Shown here one piece after another: positions 14,617-25,521 of a stretch of 64,000 bases of DNA. The stretch's first letter is position 1. The number at the start of each line of letters is the position of its first letter. Under the pieces are notes generated by a model. The model worked only from the letters and a program-made list of their open reading frames with translations. It did no database searches and was not told where the DNA came from. Source of the stretch: Hydractinia symbiolongicarpus (lineage: Eukaryota > Cnidaria > Hydrozoa > Anthoathecata > Hydractiniidae); the NCBI RefSeq assembly GCF_029227915.1, contig NC_079884.1, forward strand, positions 13,516,001-13,580,000, read 5' to 3'. Made by a program: the position numbers and the translations under genes.

Positions 14617-16047
14617 CTATTCTATTAACAAGGTAGGTCTTTGTAACCTCTTTCTTCGTAATATTATCAAGCATGCTAACAATAAAGACATCGCCATGTA
14701 AATGGGACCAACTACTTTCATCCACTCAAACAATGTCGCAGAAGTTAACAGTCCAGTTAACGCGCCAAGTCTTGACATTGATAGTCGGACACTTTCTGCA
14801 TATGTTTGTATTCTAGACGAAACCATCTTAGCTAAACATCCGATAAAAAATATCTCTTCCAGGATGATTAAAATTCCAAAACCGATATCATAAACAACCC
14901 ACATAAAAATGTTTATTGAAAGTCGGCTGTGGTAAAAATATAAAAATGTTAACACTCCTATTAACACTGTCAGAAATATGGTCGACAAAACCGCTAATAT
15001 AAATAGTACACCATCTGAAGGAGTCCTCCATGAAAAATAAAACATTGAGATAAAACATGTTATAGCACCACAAAGAACAATAATGTTTAGTTCAGTAATG
15101 GACCAATTCATGACATCAACTACAAGCATCGGAAGCCACATGTCGGACACAACAATGCAGAATGTGGAGAAAAAGGAGCCGCACAACAGTAACAAAGTAT
15201 CTATGCACTTAAACAACTCTTTGGTTACTAAAAACATTGTTTGCTTTTTGTCATTGACTTCCTTTATCAGTGGATTATTCTCCGTTTTTGTGTTATAGGT
15301 AATTGAAAATTCGTGCACCTTTGTTGTTTCATTTGTTGACAAACTTCCATAGTGGACATTGTGATCACTTTTTTTGTTTGCTTCAGCATGTTCTTTTTCG
15401 TTTTCTTTCAGGTCATATTCTTTGGACAAATCAAATACTAGAAACGTACAGATTATTTGCAAGAGGATAAATAGAACAGCCATGTACAAACCAGGTGCGT
15501 TTACATACTCTATCTTCCATTTTCCTATCCCGACGTTTACAGATTTAAAGGCGAAATTGAAGCCTGGCCCTACCAAGAAGCCAGAAGCAAACATCATCCC
15601 CATAATTGAAAGCTTAGATGATAATTTATCTGAAGGATAACACCTCGCTAATTCACCTGAAATTACTGATCTTAGTGGCCCACCAATTCCAGATATTAGT
15701 CTGCCAAAAAGTAAAAACCATGCTGAAAATGGAAGAGCATACAAGATATTTCCAATGATCACCATAAAGTTGCAAATAAATATTGTTTGACGAACATTTC
15801 TGTAACGATCAACGAGTCTTCCAATAAAAATGGAGGATACCACTCCTGCAACAAGATATGCTGCTGAAATAAAACTATAAAATAATTTTGGACTTGAAGT
15901 TTGGACGAGCTCTCTAAGGTACAACCACAATGTCAAAAATGTTACACTGTATTCCATACCAAGAAACAAGCATTCTAATGCAAACGCTATTGTTGTTAAT
16001 TTTCTTTTTCGTTCCCACCTTTTTCTGTCGAATTGGATTTCATCCAT
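14617..16047 (-). CDS. Major facilitator superfamily transporter, MFSD8/CLN7-like, paralog 2
   Basis: A 476-residue single-exon frame, same architecture as 5989-7416: about twelve membrane segments, motif GRLVDRYRN, long central loop. Residues 1 to ~210 differ from paralog 1 at only a handful of sites (for example Q/R at 13, EDK/SDK, FSSGFLI/FASGFLV), whereas the central loop and the second membrane half differ at many positions. Similarity to paralog 1 stops immediately upstream of the ATG, where both copies carry TAG directly before the start. No break is seen, so it is probably functional. The transported substrate is unknown. Confidence 0.85.
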   Translation of the reverse strand: MDEIQFDRKRWERKRKLTTIAFALECLFLGMEYSVTFLTLWLYLRELVQTSSPKLFYSFISAAYLVAGVVSSIFIGRLVDRYRNVRQTIFICNFMVIIGNILYALPFSAWFLLFGRLISGIGGPLRSVISGELARCYPSDKLSSKLSIMGMMFASGFLVGPGFNFAFKSVNVGIGKWKIEYVNAPGLYMAVLFILLQIICTFLVFDLSKEYDLKENEKEHAEANKKSDHNVHYGSLSTNETTKVHEFSITYNTKTENNPLIKEVNDKKQTMFLVTKELFKCIDTLLLLCGSFFSTFCIVVSDMWLPMLVVDVMNWSITELNIIVLCGAITCFISMFYFSWRTPSDGVLFILAVLSTIFLTVLIGVLTFLYFYHSRLSINIFMWVVYDIGFGILIILEEIFFIGCLAKMVSSRIQTYAESVRLSMSRLGALTGLLTSATLFEWMKVVGPIYMAMSLLLACLIILRRKRLQRPTLLIE

Positions 16048-17590
16048 CTAGAAATAAACATCGGTTAAAATTTGTGCACATTAAAGCTGATATGCCCTTT
16101 GTATTGCCTTTTACATAAGACAGATGTACTGATATTGTGCATCATCAACAAAGTAAATTATACAAGCTTTTGTCAAGACACCCATTTGTCAAAGCCAACA
16201 CGATTTTTTATTTTTTGTTTCTTTTAAGGAGTGACATCTTCTTGTGTAATTTGACGTGTATCGTAATACGTTACACACGAGATTATATATTCTGTTCTGA
16301 ATCTCGCATCTAGACAATCTGGTGTAAAAAACTACAATACTTAGTTAGGGTGCATAAAACCGCCACCACCCCCACCAAATGACTTAGGTTCGTTTTCATT
16401 GAGATGTATTTTACACTCCACAAAATCCTTGTCTATAGAGATATGTTTTGTGCTCAAAAGAAACTCTTGTGCTCAGCGACAAAGTTAAATCAATATGCAA
16501 CGTACAAATCTAAAAGTCAACGTTGTGTTCTTGAGTATTTTGACCTATTGCGTAATTTCAGCAAAATGTCAACAAAAGTTAAAAAAACCAACATGAAGTT
16601 TAAACATTCAAGGGAACAACAGAGATATGTGCAAGACAAAAGTGAATCTAGCATCACGCAAGATTTCATGCTTTTTTTACCAAAATTTTTTGCTCGGCTT
16701 TCGTGTAGTCATTAAAGCAAAAATCAACATCTCGTTTTGTAGCCCCCTAAGAAAATTTACTAAGCTAGGAAAGCAGGCCAGCCTTGTCAGAATTGCAGAA
16801 TTTGAGTCGTTTCTATAAAAGCTTGCGTATTATTAATTACAAATGAGAGTTCTTTATTACCGCTCATAATTTCTTTCAGCTTGTTTACGTAACACTCTTG
16901 CGCCTTATGTTATCTGTTTGTGAAGTTTAAACTTGTGGTCAGGTCGCCATGACAATAATAATCTGTTAACACAAAAGTATACGCAAGCTATAATTCGCAG
17001 TTAGCATGTTTTGATAACATTTTGCGAAACTGGGTATTGCAACCGAGATGAAGGTTTGCTAAATTTTTTCTGTTGTTCAATAAATAAAATTTTTAAAAAT
17101 TTCAGTTATTGAACAACATTACACCGGGACGAAATAATGCCTGTGCCAAAATTAGTATAGACAAAATAAGAATTGATTTAATGAACTATTAATGAACTAA
17201 CTACTATTTAATGACGTATTTATTCTTATACTTTCCTAAAAAGCTCTACTCTTAAAGCATAAAGGAAAATTGCAGAACAAATTAATAAATTTAGATCTTC
17301 ATTGAGTTAAACTATCATTCACTTATCATTTCAGTTTGGCAAAGTCAATTTAAATTTTTGCTTAAATAAAACAACACGATGCCTTATATGGCTCAATAAG
17401 CACATATTACTCCGACACATTACCCTGACACATTACCGTGACACGCGAAAGCTTCTGTGTTGTGTTTTGTAACGTCTAGCCTCATCTTGGTAAACATGTA
17501 TCACATTTGGTACGCCCGAACGAGACGGTACAAAATTATCATACTAATTTTTAGTATGTTTTTTCTTGTATGTCTTTTGCATGGTACATG
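16048..17590. other. Non-coding stretch, no gene recognised
   Basis: About 1.5 kb of AT-rich DNA between the transporter and the BEL/Pao 5' LTR. Open frames of up to ~100 codons show no recognisable motif. Confidence 0.55.
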
Positions 17591-17904
17591 TGAAATGGCC
17601 CCTATGGGATTTCGTTTAGAGACAATTATAGTTTGTGTTTTTGAGTTGTCCCTTGTGGTGCGCTAATGTCATTGTGTGTGTTAGTCGTGCGTATCGTAGC
17701 TGTGCAGTAATTGTTATGTTTTTGTGTCACTTTTGTGTATAAATAAGAGTTGTATTTCTGTGTAAAACAGTTGCTTAGCGTTGTGAACAGCGAGAACAGT
17801 TTACTACGGATTTTGAGGATTTGTACTTTATTATTGGAAAGAAACTGTTGAATCTTACAAAATTCTGTCTTTTTATGTGAACCGAACAACAACGCGCAGT
17901 AACA
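17591..17904 (+). repeat. BEL/Pao 5' LTR
   Basis: 314 bp, TG...CA ends, with a TATAAATA box near 17.74 kb as likely pol II promoter. Nearly identical to 25522-25835. Confidence 0.95.
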
Positions 17905-18112
17905 TAGTAGTAAACTTGCTGTAGTAGTGGTTCGAGAAAATTTATACGTGGCACAGGACGTGATAAGAAGAATTTACTCTCGACAAAAAGATGATCATCA
18001 AAGAAAGCAGAAAGATATTTCGGTGAGCAAATACAACAATTTTCCTTCCGAAACAGAAGTCAGCGACTAAAACATCCTTCGTTTTTATTTCACGCCTGGT
18101 CACCAAACCCCT

Positions 18113-19317
18113 GACGTCACCTTATCTCCATCATATCCACATTTCGACGTGCTGCAATCTTGTTGTTCCCGTCGTCCTGTGCTGTAGTGAGGCAATTTGT
18201 TTGTCTCGTGTTTTCCAACCAACGTTCATATGGTTCTGCTTGGTTCAAGCTGCTGTAGATTTGGTGACGTTATCTCCGTCATATCCACATTTTGACGTGC
18301 TGCAATTTTGTTATTCCCGTCGTCCTTTGCTGTAGTGAGGCAATTTGTTTGTCTCGTGTTCTTTAACCCACGCTCATTTGGTTCTGCTTGGCTCGAGCTG
18401 TTGTGGTCTTGGTGACGTTATCTCCGTCATATCCACATTTCGACGTGCTGCAATCTTGTTATTCCCGTCGTTCTGTGCTGTAGTGAGGCAATTTGTTTGT
18501 CTCGTGTTCTCCAACCAACGTTCATTTGGTTCTGCTTGGTTCAAGCTGTTGTGGTCTTGGTGACGTTATCTCCGTCATATCCACATTTCGACGTGCTGCA
18601 ATCTTGTTATTCCCGTCGTCCTGTGCTGTAGTGAGGCAATTTGTTTGTCTCGTGTTCTTTAACCAACGTTCATTTGGTTCTGCTTGGTTCAAGCTGCTGT
18701 AGTCTTGGTGACGATATCTCCGTCATATCCACATTTCGACGTGCTGCAATCTTGTTATTCCCGTCGTCCTGTGCTGTAGTGAGGCAATTTGTTTGTCTCG
18801 TGTTCTTCAACCAACGTTTATTTGGTTCTGCTTGGTTCAAGCTGCTGTAGTCTTGGTGACGTTATCTCCGTCATATCCACATTTCGACGTGCTGCAATCT
18901 TGGTATTCCCGTCGTCCTGTGCTGTAGTGAGGCAATTTGTCTGTCTCGTGTTCTCCAACCAACGTTCATTTGGTTCTGATTGGTTCAAGCTGCTGTAGTC
19001 TTGGTGACGTTATCTCCGTTGTATCCACATTCCGACGTGCTGTAGTCTTGGTATTCCCGTCGTTCTGTGCTGTAGTGAGGCAATTTATTTGTCTCGTGTT
19101 CTCCAACCAACGTTCATTTGGTTCTGATTGGTTCAAGCTGCTGTAGTCTTGGTAACGTTATCTCCGTTGTATCCACATTTTGACGTGCTGTAATCTTGGT
19201 ATTCCCGTCGTTCTGTGCTGTAGTGAGGCAATTTATTTGTCTCGTGTTCTCCAACCAACGTTCATTTGGTTCTGCTTGGTTCAAGCTGCTGTAGTCTTGG
19301 TGACGTTATTTCCGTCA
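18113..19317 (+). repeat. ~148-bp tandem repeat array in the BEL/Pao leader
   Basis: Eight full units and a partial ninth, starting at the GACGT...TATCTCC landmarks near 18113, 18264, 18414, 18562, 18710, 18858, 19006, 19154 and 19303. Units from the middle of the array are the most alike; the last ones share private changes (CCGTTGTATCC). The array ends immediately before the gag start codon. Repeating 69-72-codon frames inside it are a by-product of the period (148 = 3x49+1). Confidence 0.95.
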
Positions 19318-19321
19318 TATC

Positions 19322-20305
19322 ATGTCTTATTCAGATACTCTCCCACTTGCTCGGACCAAGAAAATGACTAGCAAGGGAAAGGAATATATATTTTCCTTGA
19401 AGGAATCATTCAAGCGAAAGGTGCTCCTTGAGATTGATCGACTGATTGCAGAAATGGATATTGCCTTATCGGATGAAAATTATGCCTTCATCTTTAACAA
19501 CGTGGACATCCTTGGCGTAAAACTGTCTGAATTTAAAGCTTACAGCCATGAATGTATGGCATTAGCGAATTCAGAAGAACTGAAGGAAGATTTAAATGCA
19601 GAATTGACTAGACTTGAGGATAGGGTTCGACTCTTTCAGCATCATTGTAATGATTGGCTAAAAAGAAATGAATGGGCGTGGAACCAGTATGAAAAATCAA
19701 AGCTTCATGCTGACGACAACACAAATGCTCTGTTGAGAGATGACGCTCTTGGATTCACAACTCCTAAATCATCAAAGTTCCCCGTTGTTGATCGGGCAAC
19801 TACCAGCCTAAAAGCTGATGTTATTATTCACCCGAAGTCAGTTGGAAAGTCGCATAGATCGCACAGATCGCCCTCGACACGTTCGAAAGAGACAAGATCT
19901 TCAGGTCGTTCGCAAGTATCTTCCTTGCGTAGTCGTGCTGCGGATCAAAAGGCTGAGTTAGCGCAACTGAAGACAAAGGCGTCATTTTTAGAAGCAAAAC
20001 TGGAAGCTGAAGCAAGCATGAAAAGATTGGAGCTTAAAGAGCAGGTTGCTTTGGCAGAAGCAAAACTCAGCATACATGAAGAAGCCAAGGACGAAGATGA
20101 AAAAAGTCATTTCTCAAGACCATTGGACACGGATGATGAACAAATCCGCTCATATGCGAAGTGCCAATCTTGGGTGAATAATGGTTGTATAGGTGTCATT
20201 GGCTCCGGTTATGAAGGCGCTAGAAGTCATCCAAAGTTGGTAAAGAAAATTCCCAAATTTCTTCCTGATGTGCCACAAAACACCGCAACCGCAAGTGGTC
20301 GATAA
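19322..20305 (+). CDS. BEL/Pao gag N-terminal part, prematurely ended
   Basis: 327 codons beginning MSYSDTLPLAR directly after the repeat array. The protein is helical and charged, with a Ser/Arg-rich patch (residues ~175-205) and a coiled-coil stretch rich in Ala, Glu and Lys (residues ~205-260), the usual N-terminus of BEL/Pao gag proteins. The frame closes at 20303. Sequence resembling its continuation lies in another frame up to ~20447, interrupted by a TAG at 20343, and then shifts into the frame of the pol entry. In intact family members gag and pol form one long frame. Confidence 0.75.
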   Translation: MSYSDTLPLARTKKMTSKGKEYIFSLKESFKRKVLLEIDRLIAEMDIALSDENYAFIFNNVDILGVKLSEFKAYSHECMALANSEELKEDLNAELTRLEDRVRLFQHHCNDWLKRNEWAWNQYEKSKLHADDNTNALLRDDALGFTTPKSSKFPVVDRATTSLKADVIIHPKSVGKSHRSHRSPSTRSKETRSSGRSQVSSLRSRAADQKAELAQLKTKASFLEAKLEAEASMKRLELKEQVALAEAKLSIHEEAKDEDEKSHFSRPLDTDDEQIRSYAKCQSWVNNGCIGVIGSGYEGARSHPKLVKKIPKFLPDVPQNTATASGR

Positions 20306-20449
20306 TTCAGTTGATGTTAACAAAGACTGGAACATTAACAATTAGCAGGAATCTCCAAACCCATTTGGAAATAACACAGAAAGGGTGTTATGCGAATTAC
20401 TGCTACAGCAAAGTGCACCAGACATCAAAATTGACCCATTTGATGGAAT

Positions 20450-23400
20450 GTGCTTGACTTCCAATACTTCATGACCACATTTGAAGCAGTTGTTGAGACC
20501 AAGATCAAAAGTAATAAAGGTCGATTGACTCGCCTGATCAACTACACAACTGGTGAGCCAAAAGAATTGATCAAAAGCTGTATATATGATACATCAGAAC
20601 ATTGCTACTCAAGAGCAAAGGATCTTCTGAAGAAAACCTACGGTGATCAATTCAGAATTGCAAATGCCTACAGAAAGGAGCTCAGAGAATGGCCCACTCT
20701 CCGTGCTGGTGATTCTGAAGCGTTCAGAAAGTTCTATACGTTCCTCATAAAATGCTACGGTGGTTTGGAGAGACAAATAAAAAGCGAACTAAACTCTCCA
20801 GAAGTCCTCAGACAACTTCAATCAAAGCTCCCACAAGCCTTGCAACAAAGATGGAATCGGACGGTTCTCAACGTCCGTCGGAAAAACCATCACGAAGCGG
20901 AGCTGAGGGATTTTGTTGACTTCATGGAGCAAGAGACAACGCTTGAAAATGATCCCCTCTACTCTAGAGAAGCCATCAGTGAATTGAAGAATAAAAAGGA
21001 TAATGACGTGAAAAACAAGAAAGATCCACCCAAACTTAAAACAAACCTGACGGGCGTCACCAGAGATTGTCTCTACTGTTCGAACAAACATAAATTGGAA
21101 GATTGTCGAAAAATAATGAAAATAGACGTAGAGGAAAGAAACAAATTTGTTTGGGAGAAGAAGCTTTGTTTCGCGTGTTTGGAACCAATTACCAGCAATC
21201 ACCAAGCAAGAAATTGCGAAAACAAATTGTCTTGCAAGACGTGCAAAAAGAGGCACCCAACCATTTTGCATGGTTTCATCCGACCGAGGACCAACAAGAA
21301 CGACAAGGAAAATAATGATAAAAAGGAAGATGAGGAGCCTGAAATCTCAAATGCATTTGCAAGAACGAAGAAATCTGTTTGTTGCAAGACAGATAACAAC
21401 GTAGAAATCATCAGCATGTCTGTAGTGCCTGTGGTGTTGTCGCATCCAAAGTCTGCTGAGTCAATCACCACCTATGCTATGTTGGATAATTGCAGTCAGG
21501 GTACGTTCATAACCGATGAAATCGTTCATCGCTTGAATTTAACCGGTATTTCGTCGACGATCGTCGTAAAGACTCTCACAAGCGAGAGTCGTGAAGATTC
21601 TTGTCTAATAACCGGTTTGATGGTAGAGCCCATTACACGAGATTTCAAAGTAACAATACAGAGTTGTTACAGTAGAAGACATCTTCCAATAGATCCCATG
21701 GAAATACCTACTCCCCAGAAAGTTGCTGAATGGCCTCATTTGCGACATATAAAGCATTCCTTTCACAAATACGATCCTGGAATACCGATTGGTTTGCTTA
21801 TTGGAGCCAATTGCCCACAAGCGCTAGAACCGATAAAGGTAATTCCATCCGATGGAAATGGACCATATGGGTTAAAAACAAGGTTGGGATGGAGTCTTGT
21901 CGGACCTGTGCTTCGTCGCAAAGGGGAGAAGCAGAAAATTCGATGCAACAGAATTGCTGTGAAAGATTACTCCACTGACAAAGTTGCTGCACTTTACCTA
22001 ATTCAACAAGATGAATTACGGGATGTAACAATTGAGGGGATGCTGAAAAGAATGTACGATGCTGATTTTTCAGAAATGAACGCATTCAAGAATATTAAAA
22101 GTGATTACGTATCCATTCACGACCAAAAATTTTTATCACTAATGGAAAAGGAAGTAAAATTTGTAAATGGAAAATATCAACTCCCGCTGCCTTTAATAAA
22201 CCAACTTCCATTTCCAAATAATAAATGTCAGGCCTTGGCAAGGCTGAAATGGATCAAGAAGAAGCTTGAAAGTAATTCGATCTTCAAAGAGGATTACCTC
22301 ACGTTCATGAACAACCTGACGACCCAAAGTTTCGCGGAGATGGTTCCAAAGCAGGAAGTTGAAGGGGAACCTGGTCATGTGTGGTATATTCCCCACCATG
22401 GAGTTTATCATCCGCGTAAGCCTGGGAAGATCAGAGTAGTATTTGATTGTACTGCTACATACAAAGGCGTCTCCCTGAACGGACGACTCATGCAAGGCCC
22501 AGATATGACAAATCTGCTAGTTGGAATTCTGTGTAGATTCCGGTTGGAACCAGTAGCGTTTATGGCGGATATCGAGTCCATGTTCTATCAGGTTAAGGTG
22601 CCGCCGAATCAACGGGATTATTTGCGATACCTTTGGTGGCCTGATGGGGATACCTCTAAAGATTTGGTAGATCATCGCATGACTGTCCATATATTCGGTG
22701 GAAATTCCTCCCCAAGTTGTTCCAACTATGCCCTGAAAAGAAGTGGAACAGACAACGAAAGTGAATTTGGTGAGGAGGCTGTGAAAGTTATTATGAAGGA
22801 TTTTTATGTCGACGATCTTTTGAAATCCGTGAAAAGTATCGAAGAAGCCATCAAAATCATCAAATCAACGATACAAATTTGCAGCAAAGGTGGCTTCCGC
22901 CTCACAAAGTTCATATCAAATAGCAGAGAGGTTATCAATTCCATTCCTACTGAAGAACGCACAAAGAACATAAAGTCCCTGGACTTGAAAAACGAATCGC
23001 TGCCGATCGAAAGGGCCCTCGGTGTTCATTGGTCTATAGAGGACGACAAACTAGGTTTTCGCATAACTATGCAAGACAAACCTCTGTCGAAGAGAGGGGT
23101 GTTGGCTACCATAAGCTCAATTTATGACCCGCTTGGATTAGCAGCGCCGTTCTTGTTGAAGGGTAGAAAAATTATGCACAATCTTTGCAAAGAAAAAACA
23201 TCATGGGACGAAAAGATCTCTGGACCTCTTCGAAGCGCTTGGGAAAGATGGCGATTAGATATCGTCCTTCTTGAAAAACTGGAAGTTAACCGATGCGTCA
23301 AGCCACTTCATTTCAAAGAGATCGATTCAACGTCCCTCCATCATTTTTCAGACGCATCCAATGAAGGTTACGGAACTGCTACGTATCTTCGCATCAGAGA

Positions 23401-25504
23401 TGTAGAAGGAAACGTCAACTGCTGCTTACTCCTTGGAAAATCGAGAGTAGCTCCAATAAAGATGGTTTCAATACCAAGGTTGGAGTTGACAGCAGCAACT
23501 GTGGCCGTAAAGGTCGGAGTAATGTTGAAGCAAGAAATGCCTGTCGTAGACTACGAATGTTATTGGACAGACAGCAACGTAGTACTGGGTTATATTAATA
23601 ACGAATCAAGACGTTTTCATATTTTTGTGGCAAATAGAATTCAACAAATTCAAGAAAATACTTTGTTGGATCAATGGAATCACGTTCCTTCCCATGAAAA
23701 CCCAGCCGATGATGCCTCGAGAGGCATAAGTTTGAAACATGTAGAGAAGAGTAGTAGATGGTTCAAGGGACCTCAGTTTCTCTGGGAAGAAAGGGAAGCA
23801 TGGCCAGCTGCCTACGATCCAGCGAAAAACAGTGTCACTGATGATCCCGAATTTAAACGTAGCGTTTCAGTATTTGTTTCAGCAACTGATTCTGGAATCT
23901 TATGTACATTCGAGAGAAGAATTTCCAGGCTACAGAAATGCATACGGGTCATGGCCTTGGTCGGTCGATTTATCGACATTCTGAAGATGAAAATAAAAGC
24001 CCCAAGTCATGGGATGACAAGAAGAAGCCAGAAGGCGAGTCCCCCAGTGCTGTGCGTTGAAGATCTTCAACGAGCCGAAAAATGTTTAATAAAATTAGTA
24101 CAACAACAACACTTTGCCTCTGAAATTAAAGCTCTTGCTTCAAAGGAATGGAGACAAGATCGACGAAACGACAAAATTAAGAAGTCTGCTTTGAAAGAAT
24201 GCAGCAAATTATACAAATTGAGTCCTTTCATTGACGATGATGGAATTCTCAGAGTTGGTGGAAGATTGTGCAACATGGATGAAGCGTATCAATTCAAATA
24301 TCCTGCTATTCTTCCCAAAGAAAATTGGTTTTCCGAACTTGTGCTCCGATGGTGCCACGAAAACACTCACCATTCGGGGAGAGGAATAACATTGCAAGAA
24401 ATTCGGCAACGTGGATATTGGATCATACACATCAACTCAGCAGTACGACAGTTGATTCATCATTGTGTACGATGTAGAATATTGAGGGGAAGAGCTGGCC
24501 AGCAAGTCATGGCAGATTTACCCAAAGATCGAGTAGACGCATGCCCACCTTTCACATACTGCGCAGTGGATCTCTTTGGGCCATTGGTCATAAAACCATA
24601 TCGAAAGTTTGTAAAAAGATATGGCTGCCTCTTTACCTGTTTGGCGAGCAGAGCCGTCCATATTGAAGTTGTCAACACATTGGAAACTGACTCCTTCATT
24701 CTAGCTTTGCGACGGTTTGTTGCTAGAAGAGGAAACATTCGAATGATGAGAAGCGACAACGGCACTAACTTTGTCGGCACCGAGACCGAGTTCATAAAGG
24801 CATTAAAACAAATGGACAATGCGAAAGTTAAACAATTCCTTCAAAGTGTTGGTTGTGATTGGATTCTCTGGAAGAGGAATACACCTGCTGCTTCGCACAT
24901 GGGTGGAGTATGGGAGCGCCAGATTCGATCTGTGCGCGCAATATTAAAAGATCTTTTCAATCATAATGGCTCGCGTTTGAGTGAAGAATCGCTGCACACT
25001 ATTTTAACAGAAGCAGAAAGTATCGTTAACTCTAGACCTTTATGCGTCGAAGCAATAAGCGATGCAAACAGTGCAACACCAATTTCACCACTTGCTCTTC
25101 TAACGATGAAATCAAAGGTAGTTTTACCGCCTCCTGGTAATTTTAAAGAAGCGTCGTTATATTGCAGGAAACAGTGGAAAAGAGCTCAGTATGTGTTGGA
25201 TATGTTCTGGAGACGATGGAAATGCGAATATCTGTGTTCACTACAGACACGAACAAAGTGGAATAAAAACGAACGAAATTTTGCTGCTGGTGATATAGTG
25301 ATGGTGCAAAATGAGGATTGTGAAAGAGGACGGTGGCCACTGGCAAGAGTGGTGGCTGTAAAAACGGGTGCAGATGGAAAGGTTCGGAGTTGTAGCGTGA
25401 AGCTTGGTAGCCGTGCTGGTACAATATTGGATCGACCAATCACGAAATTGATACAATTGTTAGAATATCGAATCCCCGACGAGGAGCCACAATTTTCAAG
25501 ATGA
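20450..25504 (+). CDS. BEL/Pao gag C-terminus - protease - RT - RNase H - integrase
   Basis: One 1,684-codon frame. N-terminal ~150 residues: DUF1759-type gag (FRKFYTFLIKCYGGL). Residues ~205-275: Cys/His knuckle region (CLYCSNKHKLEDC, CFACLEP). Residues ~330-430: DUF1758-type aspartic protease, with the active-site turn written MLDNCSQGTF, where DSGSQ-like is more usual. Residues ~670-810: reverse transcriptase with FYVDDLL. Residues ~890-1100: Pao RNase H (HHFSDASNEGYG, WTDSNVVLGY). Residues ~1290-1370: integrase H2C2 zinc finger (HENTHHSG ... CVRCRILRG). Residues ~1370-1530: integrase core (AVDLFGP, SDNGTNF). C-terminus: DUF5641-like. The true start is not the first codon: gag continues from upstream across a frame break near 20446. 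Confidence 0.9.
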   Translation: MLDFQYFMTTFEAVVETKIKSNKGRLTRLINYTTGEPKELIKSCIYDTSEHCYSRAKDLLKKTYGDQFRIANAYRKELREWPTLRAGDSEAFRKFYTFLIKCYGGLERQIKSELNSPEVLRQLQSKLPQALQQRWNRTVLNVRRKNHHEAELRDFVDFMEQETTLENDPLYSREAISELKNKKDNDVKNKKDPPKLKTNLTGVTRDCLYCSNKHKLEDCRKIMKIDVEERNKFVWEKKLCFACLEPITSNHQARNCENKLSCKTCKKRHPTILHGFIRPRTNKNDKENNDKKEDEEPEISNAFARTKKSVCCKTDNNVEIISMSVVPVVLSHPKSAESITTYAMLDNCSQGTFITDEIVHRLNLTGISSTIVVKTLTSESREDSCLITGLMVEPITRDFKVTIQSCYSRRHLPIDPMEIPTPQKVAEWPHLRHIKHSFHKYDPGIPIGLLIGANCPQALEPIKVIPSDGNGPYGLKTRLGWSLVGPVLRRKGEKQKIRCNRIAVKDYSTDKVAALYLIQQDELRDVTIEGMLKRMYDADFSEMNAFKNIKSDYVSIHDQKFLSLMEKEVKFVNGKYQLPLPLINQLPFPNNKCQALARLKWIKKKLESNSIFKEDYLTFMNNLTTQSFAEMVPKQEVEGEPGHVWYIPHHGVYHPRKPGKIRVVFDCTATYKGVSLNGRLMQGPDMTNLLVGILCRFRLEPVAFMADIESMFYQVKVPPNQRDYLRYLWWPDGDTSKDLVDHRMTVHIFGGNSSPSCSNYALKRSGTDNESEFGEEAVKVIMKDFYVDDLLKSVKSIEEAIKIIKSTIQICSKGGFRLTKFISNSREVINSIPTEERTKNIKSLDLKNESLPIERALGVHWSIEDDKLGFRITMQDKPLSKRGVLATISSIYDPLGLAAPFLLKGRKIMHNLCKEKTSWDEKISGPLRSAWERWRLDIVLLEKLEVNRCVKPLHFKEIDSTSLHHFSDASNEGYGTATYLRIRDVEGNVNCCLLLGKSRVAPIKMVSIPRLELTAATVAVKVGVMLKQEMPVVDYECYWTDSNVVLGYINNESRRFHIFVANRIQQIQENTLLDQWNHVPSHENPADDASRGISLKHVEKSSRWFKGPQFLWEEREAWPAAYDPAKNSVTDDPEFKRSVSVFVSATDSGILCTFERRISRLQKCIRVMALVGRFIDILKMKIKAPSHGMTRRSQKASPPVLCVEDLQRAEKCLIKLVQQQHFASEIKALASKEWRQDRRNDKIKKSALKECSKLYKLSPFIDDDGILRVGGRLCNMDEAYQFKYPAILPKENWFSELVLRWCHENTHHSGRGITLQEIRQRGYWIIHINSAVRQLIHHCVRCRILRGRAGQQVMADLPKDRVDACPPFTYCAVDLFGPLVIKPYRKFVKRYGCLFTCLASRAVHIEVVNTLETDSFILALRRFVARRGNIRMMRSDNGTNFVGTETEFIKALKQMDNAKVKQFLQSVGCDWILWKRNTPAASHMGGVWERQIRSVRAILKDLFNHNGSRLSEESLHTILTEAESIVNSRPLCVEAISDANSATPISPLALLTMKSKVVLPPPGNFKEASLYCRKQWKRAQYVLDMFWRRWKCEYLCSLQTRTKWNKNERNFAAGDIVMVQNEDCERGRWPLARVVAVKTGADGKVRSCSVKLGSRAGTILDRPITKLIQLLEYRIPDEEPQFSR

Positions 25505-25508
25505 ACTT

Positions 25509-25521
25509 GAGGGGAGCCAGA
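25509..25521 (+). promoter_or_regulatory. Candidate polypurine tract
   Basis: GAGGGGAGCCAGA directly before the 3' LTR; expected position for plus-strand priming. Two pyrimidines interrupt it. Confidence 0.55.

Noticed and set aside
18345-19146. A series of similar 69-72-codon frames starting MFVSC
   Set aside because: Each is the same stretch of the ~148-bp leader repeat; no protein evidence.
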